A stretch of 64,000 nt of DNA from Pontiellaceae bacterium B12227 (GTDB lineage: Bacteria; Verrucomicrobiota; Kiritimatiellia; Kiritimatiellales; Pontiellaceae). How positions within the stretch are numbered: the first letter of the stretch is position 1; the number at the start of each line of letters is the position of its first letter. The stretch lies in assembly GCA_029432775.1 (NCBI GenBank), contig JAROAZ010000002.1:62001-126000 (forward strand), given 5' to 3'. The notes under the pieces were generated by a model, which was not told the DNA's origin, ran no database searches, and worked only from the letters and a program-made list of their open reading frames with translations. Of this stretch, positions 58,538 through 64,000 are shown piece after piece. The position numbers were made by a program, and so were the translations under genes.

Positions 58538-59911
58538 TTATTCATCGTCTGCAGGCTCCGATGCATCCTGCCCTGCCAAAAGTGCAACAGTGCTTTTTGC
58601 AACATCGGGATCTAAATGTATACCATTATCGATGAAACGGCTCGAAAACATGATCGGGGCGGCCACCCGGTGGCGCGACATGGAACTGATCCGGCGCTGG
58701 AAATAAGCATGCGTATCGAGTCCGTATCGCGGGTCGTACAGATTCCCCTTCAGTCCGGTCGGGCTTTTGGTGTATCTGACCCAGCGCTCGGCAATTTCCG
58801 GCCGGCTCCAATACTTCATCAGCTCCACTCCGGCCTCACTGCCCGGCGCGTTCTTAAGGACGGCCCAAGTGGAAATGTAGCCGCCGATAGAGTGGCCATG
58901 CCCGCCGAATTCCGGGAGTTGCGCCAGGCGCAGATGCTCGAGCCCTTTCGAATCGACCTGCTCAAACGCATTATAACGCCAGGTGGCATCAAAATAGAGC
59001 AACGCTTTTCCTTCGAGCAACGAGCGGGCCGCCTCGGGCCATTTTCCGGTCACCAGTCCCGGCTTCAATGGTTCATAGCGGCCCAGCTCTTTGAACAAAG
59101 CACGAATGCGGGCGAGGGTTGCCGCCTGATCGGGCTGATAATGGTCTGTGAACTGACAGGAAAGCAGCAGATTGTAAAACAACCGGAGTGTCGCTCCGGA
59201 TCCGCCGAAATCCAGAAAGGCCGTAATCGGTTTTTCTGCGGTCTGATTATGGGCATGCACCTTTTTAACATAGTTCAGCAGATCCTCGGTCGTCATGCCC
59301 TCTTCGCGGATGCGGATGCCCAGCTTATCGGCCGTCTGCTTGTTATACCAGGCCGCATAAAAGAACCCTTCAATGTACGGGCCCGGAAAAAGTCCGGCGG
59401 TATATTTATGCGCATCGGAGCTTCCCACCAGAATCGGTTGATGGTTGGCCATCACCTCAGGAACGGTTAAAAAGTTGACCAGATGTTTATGGCCCCAGTT
59501 CCAGTCGTCGAGCTCAATGGCCACCTCCGTGTAGATCAGCGGGTCCAGCCAGATCACATCCCACTCCAGATTTCCGGAGCGAATCATTTCCGCAATATAA
59601 GCCGCGGCAGCATATTGGCTCTTTTCCGGAAGAATATCCTTCGCAAACTTAAACTGCAGATCGATCTCCGGATGCCGGAATGAAAACTCTTCGCGAACTT
59701 CATGAACCAGCTTTTCGCGGGCCCCTTCATCTTTCCAGTGCCCCATCCAGCGCAGGGTCTGCCGAAGTGGCGGAGGATACGGTTCTTTGAGAGCAGTTTT
59801 CTGAGGAGCAGGCTCCTCTGGAGAACAGGCTGTGAAGAACGTCAGCAGCATCGCTGCGCACAGCTTTGCCCCCCGTTCTTTCCAATACTGAATCTCCCTA
59901 TTCAAGTACAT
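58538..59911 (-). CDS. Family-1-type extracellular solute-binding lipoprotein, partner of kinase
   Basis: 457 aa; lipobox FFTAC. The periplasmic-binding fold of the sugar-ABC (MalE-like) class is seen in RQTLRWMGHWKDEGAREKLV, NLEWDVIWLDPLIYTEVAIE, EGKALLYFDATWRYNAFEQV and YWSRPEIAERWVRYTKSPTG. There are no ABC permease or ATPase genes nearby; the only cotranscribed gene is the hybrid kinase downstream. It is therefore likely a sensory binding protein presenting a sugar to the kinase. The ribosome site is weak. Confidence 0.9.
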   Translation of the reverse strand: MYLNREIQYWKERGAKLCAAMLLTFFTACSPEEPAPQKTALKEPYPPPLRQTLRWMGHWKDEGAREKLVHEVREEFSFRHPEIDLQFKFAKDILPEKSQYAAAAYIAEMIRSGNLEWDVIWLDPLIYTEVAIELDDWNWGHKHLVNFLTVPEVMANHQPILVGSSDAHKYTAGLFPGPYIEGFFYAAWYNKQTADKLGIRIREEGMTTEDLLNYVKKVHAHNQTAEKPITAFLDFGGSGATLRLFYNLLLSCQFTDHYQPDQAATLARIRALFKELGRYEPLKPGLVTGKWPEAARSLLEGKALLYFDATWRYNAFEQVDSKGLEHLRLAQLPEFGGHGHSIGGYISTWAVLKNAPGSEAGVELMKYWSRPEIAERWVRYTKSPTGLKGNLYDPRYGLDTHAYFQRRISSMSRHRVAAPIMFSSRFIDNGIHLDPDVAKSTVALLAGQDASEPADDE

Positions 59912-60024
59912 GGAATAGAGAATAGAAAAAATGAACTACAGCAACAACCTGCAATCGTTCTTTTATACAGTCCCAACCGGGCACGATAACTTCATCCCGA
60001 GGGCGTTACGGAAAGGGTCGCGGC

Positions 60025-60393
60025 CTACCGGAAGAGCGCAACGTGCTCGGGCCTGAGCTGATCCGGAGTCCAGGGCTCATGGGTTGCAATGTGTTTCCAA
60101 GCATTGGAAAGCACATAAACCTGTGCCCTGACTCCGCCGAGTTCGACCTCGATTCGGTCATATTCCTCGCCCTCAAATGCATCCAGACATTGGAACTCCC
60201 GTTCGGTCAGGCCGGTATAAAGCACGCCCTCCACCGAATCTTCCAGACATTGGATAACCACCGGATAGTGCCGCTCTTTTGCCCGCAGGCGCGTATAGCC
60301 GGGAAGTGTACTGCTCCCGCCGGTCATCCGGCGGCCCATCACGGCCTCGAGCACCTCCGGCCACATTAAAGTGCCATAAGCAAATAAGTTCAT
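60025..60393 (-). CDS. Gamma-glutamylcyclotransferase-like (AIG2/GGCT) protein
   Basis: 122 aa. MNLFAYGTLMWPEVLEAVMG is the family's YGTL phosphate-loop motif; EGVLYTGLTEREFQCLDAFE holds the catalytic glutamate region and EEYDRIEVEL the last strand. Likely a cytoplasmic cyclotransferase acting on gamma-glutamyl amines or peptides. Start 60393 is the conserved one; the frame extends into word-type repeat DNA upstream. Three palindrome copies lie in this 369-base gene (60095, 60182, 60242), encoding SNAWK, FQCLD and IQCLE. Confidence 0.88.
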   Translation of the reverse strand: MNLFAYGTLMWPEVLEAVMGRRMTGGSSTLPGYTRLRAKERHYPVVIQCLEDSVEGVLYTGLTEREFQCLDAFEGEEYDRIEVELGGVRAQVYVLSNAWKHIATHEPWTPDQLRPEHVALFR

Positions 60394-60409
60394 TCTCGCT
60401 TCGCTCGCA

Positions 60410-60510
60410 GTTAATCGTGATCCGTTATTTGTTAATCGTCGGGAAACCATGTACATTGAAACCTCATGCACTCTACGCTAATAACGATTTACCATTAACA
60501 AATAACTGGC
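60410..60510. repeat. GTTATTTGTTAAT-type inverted repeat between divergent genes
   Basis: GTTATTTGTTAAT (60424-60436) and ATTAACAAATAAC (60493-60505) are perfect reverse complements, with further related words (TTAATCGT, ACGATTTACC) around them. It fills the divergent gap between the GGCT-like and NFACT-R genes. Confidence 0.6.
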
Positions 60511-60513
60511 ACG

Positions 60514-60897
60514 ATGAAAGAGCGGAATATTCAACCCGATTGCTGGAAATATGAACTTGAGGGCGGCTTCGAGGCTCTTGCCGGCAAGACCGACTTCGAT
60601 AACGATCTCCTCAGTCTGAAGGTCGCCCGGCCCAACGAGCTGTGGTTTCATGTGCACGGACAGCCCGGAAGCCATGTGATTCTGCGGCACCCCGAGGGCG
60701 ACCGGCCCGACAACGCCCTCATCCGGCAGACCGCCGCCATTGCCGCCTGGCACTCCAAAGCCCGGAACGCAGGCAATGTGCCCGTCAAATATACTGAGGC
60801 CAAACACGTTGGCAAACCGCGCGGTGCAAAGCCCGGCAGCGTCACCATTAAACGGGAAAAAACCGTCAAGGTCCGCCCCGCCCTTCCGGACGCCTAG
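60514..60897 (+). CDS. Standalone NFACT-R (DUF814) RNA-binding domain protein
   Basis: 127 aa. Matches only the NFACT-R domain of the RqcH/FbpA family: NDLLSLKVARPNELWFHVHG, GSHVILRHPEG, TAAIAAWHSKARN and VKYTEAKHVGKPRGAKPGSV. The N-terminal NFACT and coiled-coil parts of RqcH are absent, so this is a single-domain version that may bind tRNA or stalled ribosomal subunits. It converges with and overlaps the NUDIX gene by 4 bases. Confidence 0.9.
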   Translation: MKERNIQPDCWKYELEGGFEALAGKTDFDNDLLSLKVARPNELWFHVHGQPGSHVILRHPEGDRPDNALIRQTAAIAAWHSKARNAGNVPVKYTEAKHVGKPRGAKPGSVTIKREKTVKVRPALPDA

Positions 60898-61514
60898 TCG
60901 AACGCCGTGGGTAATTCCGGATTCTGATGGTGCCGGAACAGGAGCTCGATGTGCTCCGGAAGCGTGCGTGACAGCGACAGATCCGGAAGCTCATCCAGCG
61001 GGAAAAAGCGCGCCTCTTCAATATCGTGGTCCAGACCGCCGGCGGTTCCGGTAATCCCGCAGAGGAACATCAGTTTATAACTGTGATACGGACGTTGGTC
61101 TTCGTTGTAGTGCAGATCTCGGTCGAGCACGGCGGCGAGTTTGGTGCAGCACACTTCGTAGCCCGTTTCTTCGCGCAGTTCGCGGATTACGGCCGTGGAC
61201 GGCGGGTCATTCACATCGGCCCAGCCGCCGGGCAGACTCCACTTTCCGTCCGACTGCTCCCGGCAGAGCAGCACTTCCGAACCCTGGAAAACCGCGCCGC
61301 GGACATCGACCTTCGGCGTGGCATAGCCGGTTTCATTTTTAAAAAGTTCCAACCATTGGAAGGTTGGAACTTCGGATATCTCCGCCATCATTTCGGCGGA
61401 GAGCGCACGAAGCTCGCAATAGCGCTGCCGGTCGTACGGATCGGTGGCATATTCCAGCCCGATCTGCGCGATCGACTGGATTTTCCGCGCCCACGCCGCG
61501 TGCTTTGTGCTCAT
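60894..61514 (-). CDS. NUDIX hydrolase with N-terminal helical domain
   Basis: 206 aa. The N-terminal NUDIX_N-type helical region (KIQSIAQIGLEYATDPYDRQ) precedes a NUDIX box with GGWADVNDPPSTAVIRELRE then ETGYE, matching GX5EX7REUXEEXGU apart from Asn at the first acidic position. This subgroup includes ADP-ribose and nucleotide-sugar pyrophosphatases. A palindrome copy (61347-61361) encodes FQWLE and overlaps another half element. Confidence 0.92.
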   Translation of the reverse strand: MSTKHAAWARKIQSIAQIGLEYATDPYDRQRYCELRALSAEMMAEISEVPTFQWLELFKNETGYATPKVDVRGAVFQGSEVLLCREQSDGKWSLPGGWADVNDPPSTAVIRELREETGYEVCCTKLAAVLDRDLHYNEDQRPYHSYKLMFLCGITGTAGGLDHDIEEARFFPLDELPDLSLSRTLPEHIELLFRHHQNPELPTAFD

Positions 61515-61523
61515 TGCCCGGCC

Positions 61524-61901
61524 TTAGCCTTCGATCTTATTGTATTCGGCACTGCCGAATCCGAGGATCATCATGAAAATATACGGCAGGAAGATCAGCC
61601 CCAGAATCGTGCCGACGCCCCGTCCGAAATTCTTTGCGACGCCAATCACGACCAGAATGGAAACCACAATATTCACGATCGGAATGAACATCAGCAGCAC
61701 CCACCACATCGGCTTTCCGCCAATATCGCACAACACACAGGTGTTATAGATGGGAACGATGGCCGCCCAGCCCGGATGCCCGGCCTTGGCGAACAGTTTC
61801 CACATTCCGATCACCGCCAGCACGATCAGCGCAATCTCCAGAATTAAAATGCCCCCGGCCATAACTCCACCTTCTGCTGCCCCATATGCTTCTGCTTCCA
61901 T
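61524..61901 (-). CDS. DUF5684 four-helix membrane protein
   Basis: 125 aa, mostly membrane: ILILEIALIVLAVIGMWKLF, then the DUF5684 signature KAGHPGWAAIVPIYNT, WWVLLMFIPIVNIVVSILVV and ILGLIFLPYIFMMILGFG. Family members are small signal-peptidase-neighbour or hypothetical membrane proteins; function unknown. It lies 9 bases downstream of nothing on its own strand except the AAA ATPase 60 bases away, and may be cotranscribed with it. Confidence 0.85.
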   Translation of the reverse strand: MEAEAYGAAEGGVMAGGILILEIALIVLAVIGMWKLFAKAGHPGWAAIVPIYNTCVLCDIGGKPMWWVLLMFIPIVNIVVSILVVIGVAKNFGRGVGTILGLIFLPYIFMMILGFGSAEYNKIEG

Positions 61902-61960
61902 TGTATTCTCCTTTGTTGTTGGTTAACTACCCTGATTTTTGTCGCTTTGTATGAAGCAAC

Positions 61961-63091
61961 CTATTGCTTGCTGTTGATCCAGAGACGGAAGAAACGGTCG
62001 GGAATTACCATCCCGCCGTCTTCTTTATCCAGAATATCTTTCTTCAGCAGCAGGTCCACCGCCCGCTGTACATTGGAGGAACTGCCGAGCTGATATTTCC
62101 GGATAAATTCCGCCGAAAAAACCTGCGTGCCGGCCGGTTCGGCGGCCACCCCTTTCAGCAACCGCTTGGCATTGCGCGTGAGCGAGTCCCACAAATTCAT
62201 AAAGGCATAACTTTCGCGTTCCAGCAGCAGACCGGTCGCTTGCTGAATCATGTCGGAAGAGACTTCACCCCCGGTTTCCGTGAGCTCCCAGAGCGGATGG
62301 CAAAGATGCTGCGTATAAAACGGATGCCCTTCCGTCAGAGTGCAGAGCTCCGAAATGGTTTCCGGCCGGATCTGTTTGCCCGTTTCTTTAAACTTTTCCG
62401 TAATGAACAGCTGCCAGTGATCCTCTGCAATCAGACCCAGGGGATAGTGCGCTCCGGACCGATACATCGGGCGCTGCGAATCCATGAACATCTGGCGAAT
62501 CAGGTGCTTGCGGCTTCCGCAGAAAATGTAGGCCACGTCCGATTGGTGCTGAATGGTGCTGCGGAGCAAACGCTCCACCGTATCGCTTTCGTATTCCAGT
62601 ATCTGCTGAAACTCGTCAAAGACCACCACAATACGTTTACCCTCTTTCTGCGCGGCCTTGGCCGGCATCGTCAGGACCTCTTCGAGCAACGGCACATCAG
62701 GGCGTTTCTGATCGAAACCGAAGGTTATGACCGGTTTTCCGTCATCATTGGCTGAAACCGAAGGAACCAGCCGGCTGAAAAAAGTCTTCGCCGTATGCAG
62801 CAGCTTATCCGTATTCGAGGCCATGGCCTCCGAAAAAGCCTTTGCGCAGGTCAGCACAAACGAGGTTTCTCCATCCGTCGGCCACAAATCAATATATACC
62901 GTAAGATATTCATCTTCGGGAAGATCGGCCAAGACCTTCCGGATGAGTGATGTTTTGCCCAATCTGCGCTCGGAATAGACAAACAGCTTTTCTGCATTCT
63001 CAATCGATCGTCTCAGATCCGCCGCCTCACGCGTGCGGTTACAGAACGATTCTCCCGATACGACACCACCATAATGGAACGGATTTCTCAT
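61961..63091 (-). CDS. AAA-type ATPase (archaeal-ATPase/STAND-like)
   Basis: 376 aa. P-loop SERRLGKTSLIRKV, Walker B RIVVVFDEFQQILE, a sensor region (YIFCGSRKHLIRQMF), and a C-terminal winged helix (FIRKYQLGSSSNVQRAVDLL; LDKEDGGMVIPDRFFRLWI). This is the archaeal-type ATPase (PF01637-like) plan, known as mobile, lineage-expanded genes of unclear role, sometimes toxin-like or regulatory. An AGGAGG site precedes the ATG, and a perfect TTACGCA-AGA-TGCGTAA dyad lies 16 bases before it with a second copy 55 bases further up, so the gene is probably autoregulated or repressed. Confidence 0.88.
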   Translation of the reverse strand: MRNPFHYGGVVSGESFCNRTREAADLRRSIENAEKLFVYSERRLGKTSLIRKVLADLPEDEYLTVYIDLWPTDGETSFVLTCAKAFSEAMASNTDKLLHTAKTFFSRLVPSVSANDDGKPVITFGFDQKRPDVPLLEEVLTMPAKAAQKEGKRIVVVFDEFQQILEYESDTVERLLRSTIQHQSDVAYIFCGSRKHLIRQMFMDSQRPMYRSGAHYPLGLIAEDHWQLFITEKFKETGKQIRPETISELCTLTEGHPFYTQHLCHPLWELTETGGEVSSDMIQQATGLLLERESYAFMNLWDSLTRNAKRLLKGVAAEPAGTQVFSAEFIRKYQLGSSSNVQRAVDLLLKKDILDKEDGGMVIPDRFFRLWINSKQ

Positions 63092-63106
63092 AATACGCCT
63101 CCTGCG

Positions 63107-63178
63107 TTACGCAAGATGCGTAATTAAAGGAAGAAGCACAAGATAATTCGCCCTCGGCCGATTACGCACAATGCGTAA
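63107..63178. promoter_or_regulatory. Two perfect TTACGCA-N3-TGCGTAA dyads
   Basis: TTACGCAAGATGCGTAA (63107-63123) and TTACGCACAATGCGTAA (63162-63178) each have 7-bp arms and a 3-base spacer; their centres are 55 bases apart. A half site, ATGCGTAG, follows at about 63185. The pair brackets the likely promoter of the ATPase gene; operator function is inferred. Confidence 0.7.
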
Positions 63179-63289
63179 CGCTGAATGCGTAGTTCTGTAT
63201 TTATCTTATTATGTGTGCCTTACAAACCTCGAAGCTCTGCACAAAAACCGTCAGGCAATATTTGTAATGAATAACACGTTATTCTCAGC

Positions 63290-63994
63290 ATGAAACCGAT
63301 CACACTCCTCGTACTGACTGCCGCGCTGCCCGTTCTTGCTTTCGGAGCGGATATGATGACCCCCGCCTATTATACCGGAAACCTGAAAGGCGAGGCCGAT
63401 GTTTTTCTATCGGCCTGCCAACAGATACACATGCACCACCCGCTGGAAAACCCCGAAGGTCGTATGCCCGACTACCGTATTCCCCGCTGGGGCGCATTCG
63501 GCGCAGGAAAAGGTCCAACCCGCACCGAACAGCATCACCCGGCGGAAGATCTCCACATCGGACAGCGGGAAACCGCCGTTGAACTCTATGCCGCGCACGA
63601 CGGCATTATTTCCACCGTCCGCGACGCCCCGAAATACCGCCACTACATTTCCATCACCAAAATCATCACCGACCCGGACGGCAGGGAGCTGGGCAAACTC
63701 GTCACGCTCTACGGTCATGTTGATCTCGATCTCGACGAAGCGGCCGGACTGAACCTGAACGGTAAAACCGTCAAAGCCGGCGAGCTCATCTCAAAACACC
63801 TCTATGGCCAGACGCGCGGCGGCCCGCACCTTCACTTTGAAATCCGCTACTACCGCCCAACGGACCGCGGTACCGAAGAGTTCTACAGCATGAACGGCTC
63901 CGTTCCCGGTGCAGGCGAATGGCCGAAAGGTCGCTGGGACCCAGACACCGGCTATGGTTTCGGCCTTGCGGAAAATCACGCACTGAAACTATAG
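63290..63994 (+). CDS. Secreted M23-type (LytM) metallopeptidase-like protein
   Basis: 234 aa, signal peptide (ITLLVLTAALPVLAFG). Zinc ligands of the LytM fold appear as HHPAEDLHIG (HxxxD), a beta-core ELYAAHDGIISTVRDA, TLYGHVDLD, and the final HLHFEIRYY (HxH). Usual targets are peptidoglycan cross-bridges. The domain is interrupted by a longer loop (ITDPDGRELGKLV), unlike short LytM enzymes. It may share a divergent promoter region with the AAA ATPase. Confidence 0.9.
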   Translation: MKPITLLVLTAALPVLAFGADMMTPAYYTGNLKGEADVFLSACQQIHMHHPLENPEGRMPDYRIPRWGAFGAGKGPTRTEQHHPAEDLHIGQRETAVELYAAHDGIISTVRDAPKYRHYISITKIITDPDGRELGKLVTLYGHVDLDLDEAAGLNLNGKTVKAGELISKHLYGQTRGGPHLHFEIRYYRPTDRGTEEFYSMNGSVPGAGEWPKGRWDPDTGYGFGLAENHALKL

Positions 63995-64000
63995 CCCCCC

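Noticed and set aside
984..61360. TTCCAA-N3-TTGGAA as an ordinary transcription-factor operator
   Set aside because: Most copies lie inside coding regions of unrelated genes and in all frames, which does not fit a regulator's sites.
1..64000. tRNA or rRNA genes and CRISPR arrays
   Set aside because: No tRNA-like T-loop/acceptor pairs, rRNA words or regularly spaced direct repeats were seen; the only exact direct repeat pair is at 6135-6184.

Overview
The window reads as chromosomal DNA of a Gram-negative, probably anaerobic or microaerophilic bacterium of the PVC superphylum. A Kiritimatiellota (Pontiella-like) origin fits best. This is inference from gene content: two sulfatases, Gfo/Idh and DUF1080 sugar proteins, many lipoproteins and outer-membrane barrels, and an Orp/Mrp/MinD-ferredoxin cluster typical of anaerobes. 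No rRNA, tRNA, CRISPR array or IS transposase was seen. A 13-base palindrome, TCCA-N5-TGGA (best form TTCCAA-N3-TTGGAA), occurs about thirty times in coding and intergenic DNA, where chance predicts about one. It is the strongest genome-scale signature here.

Region 1 (1-8598, minus strand) is a ten-gene operon: Orp/NifX-like protein, DUF5320, NifX-like, DUF89, two MinD-type ATPases with ferredoxin insertions, NifU-like, hotdog thioesterase, metallo-beta-lactamase hydrolase, and Mrp cut by the window edge. A PAS-AAA-Fis sigma-54 activator and bioB lie upstream. A -24/-12 promoter and two activator-site-like direct repeats lie between activator and operon. This resembles the Orp (orange protein) system of Desulfovibrio, enlarged by extra enzymes.

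Region 2 (about 8600-14770, plus strand) is a lower-GC accessory stretch. It holds an unrecognised 385-aa protein and two paralogous membrane-associated GTPases, followed by a WYL regulator and an LprI-like secreted protein. The three-gene GTPase cassette is the best candidate for an undescribed system.

Region 3 (14852-32136) is mostly housekeeping and envelope: dnaE, a small monooxygenase-fold protein, serS, thyA-folA, an MscS channel, a DUF1254/DUF1214 lipoprotein, a HAD lipoprotein, a PPIase-HupE pair, a GT28-type lipid glycosyltransferase, a GH1 glycosidase and cardiolipin synthase.

Region 4 (32160-49144) is an envelope/sulfatase island. A long minus-strand operon encodes two small envelope proteins, a sulfatase, a secreted tyrosine phosphatase, a 4,5-dihydroxyphthalate-decarboxylase-like periplasmic protein, a barrel protein, patatin and more lipoproteins, with a divergent AraC regulator. 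Next to it is a decaying duplicate module: a second decarboxylase-like protein, a sulfatase with one in-frame amber codon, and the remains of its own divergent AraC gene. Similar 13-bp dyads sit in both divergent promoter regions and before an old-yellow-enzyme gene.

Region 5 (49154-63994) holds mutL (which appears to lack the endonuclease motifs), a VanZ-cNMP fusion, a Tat-exported Gfo/Idh oxidoreductase with a double-DUF1080 protein, a solute-binding lipoprotein paired with a hybrid histidine kinase, small enzymes, an AAA ATPase behind two perfect dyads, and an M23 peptidase. Degenerate word-like inverted repeats lie between many genes and in places form the ends of coding sequences.
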